64,000 nucleotides of DNA. Origin: Paroedura picta. Taxonomy: Eukaryota; Chordata; Lepidosauria; Squamata; Gekkonidae. A program made the position numbers and the translations under genes. Below the pieces are notes generated by a model. The model ran no database searches. It saw nothing but the letters and a program-made list of their open reading frames with translations, and had not been told where the DNA came from. Positions 52,238 to 63,565 of the stretch are shown piece after piece. Numbering within the stretch: the first letter of the stretch is position 1; the number at the start of each line of letters is the position of its first letter. The DNA is taken from contig NC_135373.1 in NCBI RefSeq assembly GCF_049243985.1, positions 85,066,213-85,130,212 of the forward strand. Reading direction: 5' to 3'.

Positions 52238-53024
52238 CTTTAAAGAGAACAATTATGAAAGGCAGCCCCACAATAGTACATTGTACAGGGCAAGCATTAC
52301 GTAGTGTTGATCATTGCAACTTTTTCCCTTTCTTGTAACTCAGTAGTAGGGAGATTAATCTGTTGGAGACACTACAATGAAGGCAGTATCTTGCTATGTA
52401 TATTTCCCTTCTGTGTGGTACTTTACTATTCAGATTATTATATATCCCTGAGAAATTTACATTTCTCTTCCTGCTATGAAGGTTATGATTATTTCACACA
52501 TAGCCAGTTTGTTGGAAATGGGCTATTTAATGCACCAGATGATCACATTGCTTTTGTAGGTTATATTGTCCTTTAAAATTCAATTACTTGGGGCACCACG
52601 AGACTCTTTTCTTGCATGATTCGGTTATGCGAGCTATACAGACAATCTTCTCCATTATAATTTCCTAGTGCCCAATGAATCATATAGAAGCTTGCATATC
52701 CTTGTAATTGAGAAAAGGTTACAACTGCAGTATATTAGATTCAACTCTAACCTGGAGGGCTTTGAAAGAACACACATGAATATTCAATTTGGTCTCTGAT
52801 GTGCCAAATCTGCTGATGTTGCTGATGGTTTGGTGGCTAGTTCTTGTGTGCATCCTAAGCAGATTTTCAGTCTTCTTTTATTTTCAGGCAGAACAGGAAG
52901 ACTTCCTGAACATGGTTGAAAAGCCTATCAGTAACATTAATCTCTTGAAATGGTGGGTAGAGTACCTTTCATGACAATGCAGACTGCAAATATTCAGCCA
53001 TCAATCCAGGATAAAGTATAACAT
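52238..53024. other. Gene-free stretch
   Basis: Mostly AT-rich unique-looking sequence. A 90-codon ORF at 52304-52576 has no recognisable motif, no supporting splice context and ordinary AT-rich composition. Confidence 0.35.
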
Positions 53025-53620
53025 TCTTTGTGTTGTTGCTGCAAAGTCGTTTCCGACTCATGGTGACTTCATAAACATTCTCTTAGGAGTGTATAGTTGA
53101 TTAATCAGTTCAAAAAAGCTGCTTACAATTAACTGGGCAGATGTCTAAAAACAGAACATCACAGGGACCTTCTTAGGAGGCACCTATCACAGACTTTTTC
53201 TAAAGCAGCAGCTGTAGTCACACACATCCATATCCATAGTCTACAAATAAAGTACGCTTGTATCCTTCAGACATACCGTTTTATACACATGGAAGTTTTT
53301 GTCAAGAAATACAGTCCCTCTTACTTAATCAGCTACAGTTCCCTCCTTAATGCCTTTGGCTCCGATTCCAACCATGAGCAAGGGTGGAAGCTAGCAATAG
53401 CTCTTTATTTACTCATGTATTGTTTTGTGCATGTAGTATAGCCAGGAGATTCTGTCTGGCAGCCAGGCAAGGGATGTTTGGAAGTGGTTTGCCATTACCT
53501 GCCTCTGCATCATGACTACTAGTGTTCCTAGGACATAAGACCCCTAGTGTTCCTTGAAGGTCTCCCATCCTGCTTAACTTTTGAGATTGGGCTTGTCCCA
53601 GCTATTCAGGCCAGGGCCTA
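53025..53620 (-). mobile_element. 5S rRNA-derived SINE, interrupted
   Basis: The left piece (GCAAAGTCGTTTCCGACTCA, GGTGACTTCATAAAC) is the Bov-B-like tail. The right piece (GTGGTTTGCCATTACCTGCC, GGTCTCCCATCCTGCTTAAC, TTTTGAGATTGGGC) includes the degraded 5S part. About 370 bp of unrelated sequence separates them. Confidence 0.5.
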
Positions 53621-54490
53621 GCGATAGCTGGGGGTGAGTGACTAAGTGAACAGTGGTTGTAGCAGTGATGTTTGCCTGCCCACAGAGGGAGGCTGCTGCT
53701 GTGAGTTGCCTCAGGCAGCAGAGCAAAGAGAAGAGTGTTGCCCTCAGGATGGCAAGTAAGAGCACTTGCTGCTGCATTTCCCAGCTGCTATCCTCTGTGG
53801 ATGGCAGACAGAGAAGAGCAGTTATGTCGCTCAGGACGGTTATTGGCCGGCAGCAGGAAGAGGCTGCAGGCAAGTAAACCCACCCCTATCCTCTCCTCAT
53901 TGGTGGTTGTTGGGAAGGGGAGAGGAGCCCAACTCAAATCCTCGTCATTGTCTAGGAATGGTAGAGACAGCTTATTGGAGGTGCCCAAAGTTACCAGGTG
54001 TTGAAGCCATCCCTGGTTGAAGTCCTTGATAGTTTTACAAGGGTGAAACCATTAATAATACCGCCTAGTCCAGTGCCTGCCTGTTCAGAAGTAAGTGAGT
54101 GTACTCCAGACAGATTAAACATTAAAGGCAAAACTGCGATGTGTTAAGGGAAGACTAAGCCTTGGGAACTGAAAGTACAGCATAAAGTTGCTGCAAATGG
54201 GAACTGGTCCAACTGCCTTCTGCCAGGTAATCCCTGGTGTGGAAGAAAGAGAGGGTAAGGAAGAAATCCCCTCTCTACTTCTTGTGGGGCTTTTTCTACC
54301 ACTAGGTGGCAGTCATTGTTCAAGTCCATTTATTGATGCTTGGATAGTATGTTATCTTCGAATTCAGTCTTTAAGTAATTGGAGTCTTTTGTAGAAGGAA
54401 GGTGTTAGGCTAAGCTTACAGGAGAACAACCCCATTGCAACACAAGCTTTGACTCCTGAAGCCTTTACTCATCAGCCCTTACTCATCAGG

Positions 54491-54731
54491 AGAGCCAGCT
54501 TGGTGTAGTGGTTAGGAGTGTGGACTTCTAGTCTGGTGAGCCGGGTTTGATTCTGTGCTCCCCCACATACAACCAGCTGGGTGACCTTGGGCTCGCCACA
54601 GCACTGGCTCCTCCTCGTCCTCCTCCCGTCCCTCGGCGATGTCCCTCAGCAAAGAATACCCCCCCCCCAGGCCTCAGTAAAATTGCCAAGCGTTGACCGG
54701 TCACCGGTGATAAAAAGGTTGGGGACCACTG
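54491..54731. mobile_element. SINE head fused to hAT MITE right half
   Basis: A plus-strand tRNA SINE head (AGAGCCAGCTTGGTGTAGTG to GGGCTCGCCACAGCACTGG) joins at about 54609 to the right part of the CAGTGGTCCCC hAT element (CCTCAGTAAAATTGCCAAGC, GGTTGGGGACCACTG). Both are truncated at the junction, so a deletion joined them. Confidence 0.75.
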
Positions 54732-55384
54732 TTCTATACAATCAATAAAAATGTATGTTGAGTTAAATGAAACATTCAATCACAGGATAAAGATAAATCA
54801 TTATGTGAACTAGATGATAGACAATGTGTACTTTCAATGAGGGACTAAAAATCCAATCACACAATCACAGTCTAATATATTATTTTAAAAATGCATTTAT
54901 TGTCTCTTCTCCCATATATGCACTTTTGTCTTTTTGAGGATTGAAGTTGTATGAACACCAGCAAAAACTTCTGTAGCAAAAACACCAGCAAAAACTTCTG
55001 TAGATTCATGCAGATTCATGGGGAGACCCCCCCAAAGAGTATTAAGATTGGACTATCTAAATCTTCTCAGGGCACACAGCCTTAGGAAGATATATAACTG
55101 GCCTTGAATAGGGCTTTCTCAGCCTTAGTCCTGGCCTGGTAGAATGTTCTACCTGAGGAAATGCGGGCCCTCCAGGATCTTGCACAATACTGGAGGGCCT
55201 GCCAAACCAAGCTGTTCCACCAGGTTTATAGTTGAGACCAGGCAATAACACTAAGAAATACTGGCCTACACATGAAACCTCCACCAATAGAGATGCCTCT
55301 AAACTCTGAGAAACCCATAGGAAATTCAATTCTCAGAGGCAGGTTTTGAATTGTAAAAGTGTATGATTTTATTTTGGATTATTA

Positions 55385-56270
55385 CTAGCTTCAAAGCCCA
55401 TTTTAGAAAATTGGGCTTGAGAAAGGGGTAAGAGAACGGGAAGGAGAAGCTCCCACCCCCCTGCAGCTTACCTAATCCTGGCGTCATTGGCTTTAGCAGC
55501 TGGAAAGCTGGGCTGGCGGAGAGCAGCCCCTTGGCGAGAGGGGCAGCGGAGAAGGCCTTGGAGAGGCACCCCTGGGTCCTGGAAGGCCTCTCGTGGCAAA
55601 AGACCTTCCAGGACTGAGGAGCAGTGGGGAGGGCCCTTCCTGCCTGGCGGGCCGGTGGAGAGCTGCCCTTGGGTCTGGGAAGGTCTCTCACCACGGCAAA
55701 AGGCCTTTCCAGACCCAGGAGCAGCGGAGAGGCCTCTCCCTGCTGTGTGCACCAGCGGAGAGCTGCCCCTGGGCCTGGGAATTCCTCTAGCCATGGCGAA
55801 AGGCCTTTCTGGACCCAGGGGCAGTGGAAAGGGCCTACCCACTGGGCGCACCAGCAGAAAGCTGCCCTTGGGCCTGGGAAGGCCTTTAACAATCATGAAA
55901 GGCCATTCCAGACCCAGGGGCAGCGGAGAGGGCCCTCCCTATCGGGTGCACCGGTGGAAAGCTGCCCCTGGGTCCAGGAAGGCCTCTAGCTGTCGCAGAC
56001 CTGGCAAAGGGACAGTGTCGACAAGGAGGAGCAGGCCCCAAAGGAGCGGGCACTGGCCTTGTCCAGATTGGCCCACTCAGTCATCTCATGGAGGTGGGCG
56101 CTCCAGGGGCCAGCCCTATCCTGACACGCCCAGCTTTGCTGGGCGCATCTGAATTGGGCTGCTGACCCGGACACCACCCAGACAGCGGGGGACCTGGTGG
56201 ACCCGGACACCACCCGGACAGGGCCGCCTACATGGCTTTTTCCACAATATAAGAGCTGCTTATGGTAAGA
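55385..56270 (-). mobile_element. Helitron-like element H3 with internal minisatellite
   Basis: On minus the 3' end has the hairpin AGCCCAATTTT / AAAATGGGCT, then TTTGAAGCTAG followed by T (plus: A before CTAG at 55385). Towards the far end, ACGCCCAGC TTT GCTGGGCGC (about 56128-56149) is a palindrome comparable with those in H1 and H2. The middle is a tandem array (55500-56000). The right boundary is estimated. Confidence 0.6.
55500..56000. repeat. 99-100-bp tandem repeat, about 5 units
   Basis: AGCTGCCC(C/T)TGGG recurs at 55661, 55761, 55860 and 55960, with a diverged unit near 55562. Each unit contains GGGAAGGCCTCT, GGCAAAAGGCC and CCAGACCCAGGGGCAGCGGA-type text. A unit length near 99 keeps frames open on both strands, which explains the long ORFs here. 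Confidence 0.85.
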
Positions 56271-57450
56271 ATTATATACTGTTATTAACTCCTTCAAGCT
56301 GATAGGATGGGGTGCTTCAGAAACACAATCTTTAATTTTTTGTCCCCGCTTTTGCGATTAATGTAATTCAAATAGAAAGAAATAATTTGTAATTTAAAAT
56401 ATATTTTGCAATGTTCAAACTTCCAGCTTCACTGCTGGTTGAAAACATTTGGCAGCTGAGCTCATTCTTTGATTTCAAGGAGCCAAGTAAATAACAGCTG
56501 TTCATTAAACAGAGGACAGTTTCAAAGTATCTCTGTTATGTTCTTCTAAGTAGCCAGCAAGTCACCTCTTCAAAGGATTTGGATACCAAATTACTTTTGC
56601 CAGATTGTTTTATAGACATTTTAAAGACATTTTGGTCAAGAAAACTGTAAGGAATGCATCTCCTCCTCTGTTCATACAGACTTTATATAGTACCTGTACA
56701 CTCTATTATTGTGTAGAAGGGGACCTGAAGAAATTTTCTCCTCTGCAGCACTGTTAATGTTACAGAAACCCTGTCCTCCTTTGTATCTGGCCACTCTAGT
56801 ATGTCGGCTATGAAGTGAAAATCTACTAGCAATGGCAGATGAAACAAACATTTTTATTTACTTTATTGTTATTTGTTATTTATTGAAGCATTTATGCTTT
56901 GCTTTACTACCTCTTCAGGAGGTTTAAAATAGCTCAGAAAATAAACCCAGTTTAAACAAACAAGCACATATCTACAGTACTCCAGCATTGTGGGCTGTGT
57001 AAAATCCATGGGTTCAAGGAAGTCAAGACCACTGGGAATTCCCAGCTCTTTATTGGGATCTCAGTATGTTGGTACAAGAGGGAAGACTGAATTGAGAACC
57101 CGCTGAAATCCTACAACTTATATGCAATTGCCAGCAATGGATCTTCCTGCCAGTGCACGCTATTGGTCAGACGGGATCTAGCGGTGTATCAGTCAATTAC
57201 ATTGCCAGCTTCAATCCAGCCTCAGACCCCAAGCTTGGTCCTCGGCAGAACTACAAACACAACAGGCTGGCTCTGGTATTGTTAGTTAGGTTCACTCAGG
57301 GCCGTCGACTATATCCCAGGAGCCTTTGGCTTTTACCATAAGATCATTCCTTGAGCCATGCCCAGGCTATGTACAGAGGCTCAGCCAAACTCTCATTCCC
57401 CTTGCTAATAGACATTCTCCCTCCTTCCTTGGGTGGTTGCTCACAACCTC
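56271..57450. other. Gene-free stretch
   Basis: No recognisable exon. The section 56830-56960 (TTTATTTACTTTATTGTTATT, GGAGGTTTAAAATAGCTCAG) looks like a retroposon tail. The rest is unassigned. Confidence 0.35.
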
Positions 57451-57776
57451 AGTACCAGGAGAGCCAGTTTGGTATAGTGGTTAGGAGTGCGGACTTCTAA
57501 TCAGTACTAGGAGAGCCAATTTGGTGTAGTGGTTAGGAGTGCGGACTTCTAATCTGGCATGCAGGGTTCTGCACTCCCCCACATGCATCCAGCTGGGTGA
57601 CCTTGGGCTCGCCACGGCACTGATAAAACTGTTCTGACCAAGCAGTGATATCAGGGCTCTCTCAGTCTCACCCACCCCACAGAGTGTTTGTTGTGGAGAA
57701 AGGAAAGGGAAGGTGAATGTAAGCCGCTTTGAGCCTCCTTCAGGTAGAAAAAGGTGGCATATAAGAACCAACTCTT
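57451..57776 (+). mobile_element. tRNA-derived SINE with duplicated head
   Basis: A full SINE (57512 to about 57776, ending ACTCTTCTTCTTATTCTT) is preceded by a direct 52-bp duplication: 57451-57502 and 57503-57554 differ at three positions. The duplicated unit holds about 10 bp of flank (AGTACCAGGA) plus the A-box half of the SINE. Confidence 0.85.
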
Positions 57777-57879
57777 CTTCTTATTCTTGGGGCTCAGTTA
57801 GAATGTATACCACAGATCAGAAAACAGGTCAGGTACAGGTCCAAGAGGTAGCTAAGAAACAGGATGAACGGAATCTATT

Positions 57880-58715
57880 AGAGAGAGAAAGTCTTTCTTC
57901 AGAAACTGGAAGGCGTCCTTAAACAAGGTAAACAAAAACCGCAGACTCATACAAAGGAAATGCAAGGAGGCAATTAGGAATGCAAAAAAGAGTTTTGAGG
58001 ACTTTCTTGCTAAAAGTATGAAGGCCAACAATAAAGAATTCTTTAACTATATTAGGAGCAGGAAACTAGCTAGGGAAGCAGCTGGACCAGTGGAATTAAA
58101 GGAGCATTGAAGGATGATCCGATGATTGCTGAGAAGCTAAACACATTCTTTCCATCTGTCTCTGCTACTAAAGGTATAAGGCAAATGCCTGTTCCTGAAT
58201 GGCTGTTTTCCAACAGGGCGAATGGGGAGCTTTGATAAATAGCAGTGACAAAGAAGGAAGTTCTAGAATTTATAAACAAATTGCAAACTAAGAAATCACC
58301 AGGACCAGGTTGTATCCAGCCTGGTGTAGTAGTTAAGGGTGGTGGATTCTAATCTGGAGAATGGGGTTTGATTCCCTACTGTAATCCCAAGCAGTCAGCT
58401 GGGTGACCTTGGGCTAATCACAATCTGTTGTGAAGAGAGGAAGGGAAAGGTCTTTGTCAGCTTCTTTGGGAGTCCTTTGGGTAGTGGAAAGAAGGGTTCA
58501 AAACCCAGCTCTTCTTGTGAAATTGCCAAACTTCTAACTAAGATATGCTACACAGCCCTAAAATCAGCCTCTGGACAGGGAGATTGGAAAGGGGCCAACA
58601 GCATTCTCATTTTTAAAAAAAGACCCAGTAGGGGATCCAAGGAACTACAGGCCTGTTATCTTAATGGTAAATTGATGGAAAGCGAGATTAAAGATCAAAA
58701 ATTGTCAAGCATATG
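57880..58715 (+). mobile_element. CR1 LINE fragment E, interrupted by a SINE
   Basis: Encodes CR1 sequence upstream of and into the RT: FFNYIRSRKLAREAAGPVEL, LEFINKLQTKKSPGPG, then after the SINE EIAKLLTKICYTALKSASGQ and DWKGANSILIFKKRPSRGSK. It covers a part of CR1 missing from the other copies. It is frameshifted and truncated at both ends. Confidence 0.75.
58316..58520 (+). mobile_element. tRNA-derived SINE inside CR1 fragment E
   Basis: AGCCTGGTGTAGTAGTTAAG head, AGCTGGGTGACCTTGGGCTA, end AAAACCCAGCTCTTCTTGTG. An older subfamily with the TCTAATCTGGAGAATGGGG head. Confidence 0.75.
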
Positions 58716-58744
58716 GAAGGACAAGCCTTGCTGAATAGAAAACA

Positions 58745-58832
58745 CTTTCTTCTAGGGAATTGGTCTCTGCCACCTGGAGAACAGCTGTACTTCTGGGAGA
58801 TCTTCAGACCCCACATGGAAGTTGGCAACTCT
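58745..58832 (-). mobile_element. GGTTGCCA-type MITE fragment
   Basis: GCCACCTGGAGAACAGCTGT, GGGAGATCTTCAGACCCCAC and GGAAGTTGGCAACTC are the inverse of the element's left end. Confidence 0.5.
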
Positions 58833-59397
58833 CCCCCCAGGGGCGACAACCTGTGTAGAGAGAGTGAAGACTTTTGTGTTTCTTAGTGACCCTCCTTCCT
58901 GTTGCTGTTTTTAATCACTGTTATATGAATTATTTTAAAATTGCTTTTTAATGTTTTTAAACTGCTACTTTGAGGGCCTAAATGGGATCTAAAGGCAGCA
59001 TTAAAAAGTTGTAAATGTATAGATAACTTGTGCATTTAACATCTCATGGGCTTTACTTGCATAGATTGGACAATATACAAGGAAGGTACTTGTGTAAAAC
59101 CACAGTAGCTGCCAAGGATATTCCTATTCTGGAACATCTGTCGTTCAATAGGGATGTTTCTTCCTCCTGTCCTGCACTGGTTATGCAAGGTCACATGAGC
59201 TGCCACTTGTTCAAGGTAAAGATGATAAATGGTGAAAGAAATTGGTGCTGATTTCTCATAACTTTGATCTGATAGCTTGCCCCAGCCTTGGCTTGCCTTT
59301 TCATATCCAGATGTATCATTTGACCTGGAATATCTTGGGCTATTCTTTGGTCCAAGAACTGCTTCTGTAAATAAAACTTCATGGCATTTTTAGACCT

Positions 59398-59955
59398 AGG
59401 GTTGCCATCATCCAGGTAGTGCCTGGAGATCTGTCAAAATTACAGCTGATCTCCAGATTACAGATATCAGTTCTCCTAGAGAAAATGGCTGCTTTGGAGG
59501 GTAGACTCTATGGCAGCGGTCCCCAACCCCTGGTACCGGTCTGTGCATCAGTCGGTACCGGGCCGCAGCTCCTCCTCCTCCTCAGCTGCTGCCTCAGAGG
59601 GTTGCCCTGCCACTCTGCTGCCGGCTCACCTTTGGTGCTCTCCAGCAGCCGCCATGGCTGGGACTCCCCCTCAGTGTGGCACTGCGCAGCTGCTGCTGGC
59701 AGTGCCTCCCAGTAGGCAGCAGGAAATCAGGGACGCCATCAGGAAAGCAAGTGGAGCAGGGGCTCAGGCGGTGATGTCCCTTGGCAAAAGACTACCCCCC
59801 CCCCCAGGCCTCAGTAAAATTGTCAAGCGTTGATCGGTCCCCGGTGAAAAAGGTTGGGGACCATTGCTCTATGGAATAATAACCCACCAAGCTCTCTCCC
59901 CTCCTTCCTCAGACTCCAACACTAAAATCTCCAGGCGTTTCCCAACCTAGTAATG
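59398..59955 (+). mobile_element. GGTTGCCA-type MITE with nested hAT MITE
   Basis: The left half (AGGGTTGCCATCATCCAGGT to GAAAATGGCTGCTTTGGAGG) and the right half (CCAACACTAAAATCTCCAGG to CCCAACCTAGTAATGGGAAC) are separated by a complete hAT MITE (59514-59866). Confidence 0.8.
59514..59866. mobile_element. Complete hAT MITE (CAGCGGTCCCCAACC...)
   Basis: 353 bp with inverted ends CAGCGGTCCCCAACC and GGTTGGGGACCATTG and an exact 8-bp target duplication CTCTATGG (59506-59513, 59867-59874). It is the reference copy for the four partial members at 9518, 25823, 38044 and 54609. No transposase. Confidence 0.92.
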
Positions 59956-60892
59956 GGAACCCTATACCCCTAATCAGGCATGATGTTTTCCCCAACGTAG
60001 CCATGTACATATGGCATCTCTGAAAAGATGTTTTCTCTGCACAGCTTTACAATCTGTTGAGGGAAGTTTTAATTTTATTAGAAAAGGATGTCTAATACAA
60101 GAGGCACTTCAGAGAAATGCTAAAGAAAGGGCTGTGCCAATAGATTACCTTCTGGCAACTGCTTGAGATGTCCCATTTCTCATTATGCTGACAGACACTT
60201 GCTCCAGGGGTGGTGTGTGTACAGGCTTGTCCTTGCCCATGTGCTGTAAATTGAATGGGAAACCATACCTTTTTATTAGGCCAAGCCTTTGATTTATTGG
60301 CTGTAAATTATTCCAGTGCAGACCTGGAATATTGGGCAAGAGGAAAGAGAGATCAGTCAGCGGTGCAGCACAGCTCATTTGAGGGTTTCTAAAGAGCCAG
60401 ATCAGAAGGTGATCCACAGAAGCAGACATTAAAATAAGTGGCCTTCTTCCTTAGTTACCAGACAGGGAAGGCATCTTACAAAATGCTCTCTAGAATGCAG
60501 TCTAGAATTTTCACAAGCTTATGAATAGGAGATCCGGTCCCAATAAAGCCACATGCTCAACAACACAGCTGTTGTCAGTGAACATAACTGTAACCTGAGA
60601 TAGCAAAGAATGGAGAATAATCAACAGGTGGTATTTACAGCTTGGTGGATAATCACTTGAACTTCTGTTGCCTTTCAGACTCTGAAGCTCCACTGCAATC
60701 TCAAATCCAAAGTATTTAAAGTAAGTACTTACTGTTAAGCTGGTGAGTACTCCCCGTTAAATCAATGGGATATTTCACATACTTAGAAAAAGGAGATAAT
60801 TGTGCCTAGAATGAGCTTCTGCTGTCTTAAGGGCAGGGCATATGCTTTGCATGGATAACATCCTAGATTCATTCCTGAGATTCAGTCTCATA

Positions 60893-62450
60893 TGTGCATG
60901 TGTTAGTTGCTGTGAGGTTGCTTCTGATGTATGGTGACCATATGAACTTCCAAAACTTTATGTTGTCAACAGCCTTATTCAGGGCTTGCAAACAGAGAGC
61001 TGTGGTTTCTCTAATTGAGTCATCCCATTTCATGTTGGGTCTTCCTGTTTCCCTTCTGTCTTTACATGTTCCTAGCATTATTGTCTTTTCCACTGACTCT
61101 TGTCTTGTCATAATGTGACCAAAGTACAATAGCCTAAGCTTGGTCATTTTAACTTTTAGGGAGAGTTTAGGATTGGTATGATCTCAAACCTATCTTTTCT
61201 GTCAGTCCATGATATCCATAAAGCTCTCTTCCAACATCGCATTTCAACCATTTTCCTCTCAGCTTTCTTCATTATCCAGCTTTCTCACTCATACATAGTA
61301 ATGGGGAATATTGTGCTATGGATTATTTTGATTGCCAGTGACACATCTTTACACTTAAGAATCTTTTCTACTACTTTATGGCTGACCTTCCCAGTCTCAA
61401 TTTCCTTCTGGTTTTTTGGGTGCAGTCTCCCTTTGAGTTGATGTTGAAGCCAAGGAATTGAAAATCTTGAACAATTTCAATTTCTTCATCCATAATCTCA
61501 AAGTTGTATAATGCCCCAGTAGTCATTACTTTTGTCTTATCGATGTTCAGATGTATCCTGCATCCACACTTTCTGCTTTAATCTTCATCAGTAGTCATTT
61601 CAAGACTTCAATATTTTCTACCACCAGTGTAGTATCATCTGCATGTCTCAAATTTTTTATGTTCCTTCCACTAGTTTTCACTCAAAATTTCATCTAAATC
61701 GAAAGCTTTCTTTGTGATATGTTCTACGTATAGATTGAACAAATGGGGCGAGAAAATACATCCTTGACCGTTTATGCACTGGAGGTTTCATACTGGACTG
61801 CAGGCTGAAGTTTTAGTCATGGCAGGTTGCCCCACCTCTTCCTGGACCCACACAAGGGAGGATTTAGCCTGGTACACCTCATCTGCCCCCGAAGTACTCA
61901 GTGCATAAATGGTCCTTGTCTGACCCCTTTGCCAACTGGAAGTTTCTCCATATTCTGTCCTAACAGCAGCCTCTTGTCTAGAGTTTAGGTTGTGTATCAA
62001 ACAGATACTTTGCAGTTTTCACTTCACTTCTTTTTTTCAAAAGATCCTTCTTTGAAGAAATCTGTCATCTTTCCTATCTTCTGTGTGGTTTTCCTGTGTA
62101 TTCCCCCCCCCCCCAACTTTTCTTTATTTTGTCCTGCTCTGTAAAAGTATTTCTATCTTGGCCTTTCAGCATGACTAGCCATACTTTAAATTTATCCTTG
62201 ATTTCTTGGATCTTGTGGAACAAACTTCTTGTTGTTCCCTTCTAGTCCTTCACACTGATTATTATACTAGCTCATTTAATATTTACATGCAAGTCTCTAG
62301 AACACAGACAGTATTTCTGTCACTTTTTACTTTTGCTTCTCCTCTGTCTTCAGCAATTTTTAGAATTTCAATAATCCACAGGATATTTGTTTATTTTGAC
62401 TACAGGTATGGTCTTTGTGCATTTTTCTGTGATAATATCTCTGTTTTCAA
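60893..62450 (-). mobile_element. RTE/Bov-B LINE, 3' half
   Basis: The minus strand encodes the Bov-B ORF C-terminus: LRLLYFGHIMTRQESVEKTI, MLGTCKDRRETGRPNMKWDD and SIRETTALCLQALNKAV. Further upstream on minus is diverged RT-like text (near 61500-61750). The frame is broken many times. A MITE (61766-61914) is inserted. The left end lies at the 3' terminus near 60893; the right limit is uncertain. Confidence 0.75.
61766..61914. mobile_element. MITE with TTTATGCACTGG TIR, copy 2
   Basis: GACCGTTTATGCACTGG at the left and CAGTGCATAAATGGTC at the right, with a 3-bp target duplication CTT (61763-61765, 61915-61917). The interior GGCAGGTTGCCCCACCTCTT is as in 10404-10584. It interrupts the Bov-B copy. 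Confidence 0.85.
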
Positions 62451-63384
62451 CTCATAATTGTTCCAGTTCCTGTTCACTTGAACTTAGTGATGCATTTGTT
62501 TTTACATATTCTTTACACTCTGCATTTAAAATGATGGTGTGTCTAGTTCACAATCAGTGTATAAATTCATCCCCCCTGCTGCCCCACATTGCTGGGAAAA
62601 GGTTTTCACCAGGCTTCAAAAAGCAAAAGCAGACAAAGGTTAGTGGGTTTCTTGGGGGACAGAATTCCACAGAAAAAGTCCTGTTCCTTGTTGTTACCCA
62701 TCTAAGCACTCATTGCTAAGGATTTCATATGGGAGAAAGTATTCCGTAATCTGTGAACATTTTTTTTGCTGCTATCGTTGATGAGAGATAAAGAAAGAGA
62801 TTGGAGCAATGTCACCCTTTGATAGAGCACATATTTGAATTCAGGTCTTCCCAGTATTCATCCGTCACTCTAAGCATTACACCACGCTGTGATGTAGCAG
62901 TATATTTTCAGCAGCTAAACATTTCAGAAGCCTGTGCCAACAACTCATTCTAGCATAATTTTCCTGTGACTAATGTGCATAAGAAATGTCTTCCAAATTC
63001 ATTACTTGAGCAGGTGATGGAATGCTAGAATTGGCCCTTTTATCTGTCTGTTTGCAAGGAAGTATACCCTTTTAGGCTTCCTTTCTCTTAATATTATGGT
63101 TCCTGAAGGATCAGACTGCTGAGCACAGCTGCACATTCCTGCCTGCTCTGTAGGAGCAACTAATGCTAATCAGTTTGGGAAGCACCTCATATATTTTTGG
63201 ATAGGATATAAATAAAGCCAGCACTTCCTGTGTGGCAGTTCATCAGATTTTTTTTAAATCCTCTCTCCTGGGGAAGCCTGCTGTGCAAACTGACTACTTC
63301 TCCTTTCCAGATCTTTTTTCCAGTTCTTTAAGTGAAGACCCCTGGTACTCCAACCTTGTGCTCGGAAGATGAAGAGGGTTGTCA
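62451..63384. other. Gene-free stretch
   Basis: No exon, tRNA or clear repeat is recognised. Short ORFs carry no motif. Confidence 0.35.
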
Positions 63385-63565
63385 GTCAGTAGAAGGGGGC
63401 CTGGAGATCTGCTATTGTACCTGGTTTCTGGACAGTGGTGATCAGTTCCCTGGAGAAAATGGCTGCTTTGGATGGTGGATTCCATGTTACTGTACCCTGA
63501 TGAGGTCCCTATTATCTCCAAGCTTCACCCCAAAATCTCCAGGTATTTCTCAACCTAGAGGTTCC
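63385..63565 (+). mobile_element. GGTTGCCA-type MITE, partial
   Basis: GGCCTGGAGATCTGCTATTG, GAGAAAATGGCTGCTTTGGA, GGTGGATTCCATG and CTCCAGGTATTTCTCAACCT follow the family consensus, with the left end diverged. 63566-64000 shows nothing further. Confidence 0.6.

Noticed and set aside
55326-56152. Long ORFs on both strands (up to 221 codons)
   Set aside because: They lie in the 99-100-bp tandem array of H3, where a period near a multiple of three keeps frames open. The sequence is low-complexity Pro/Gly/Arg without a domain.
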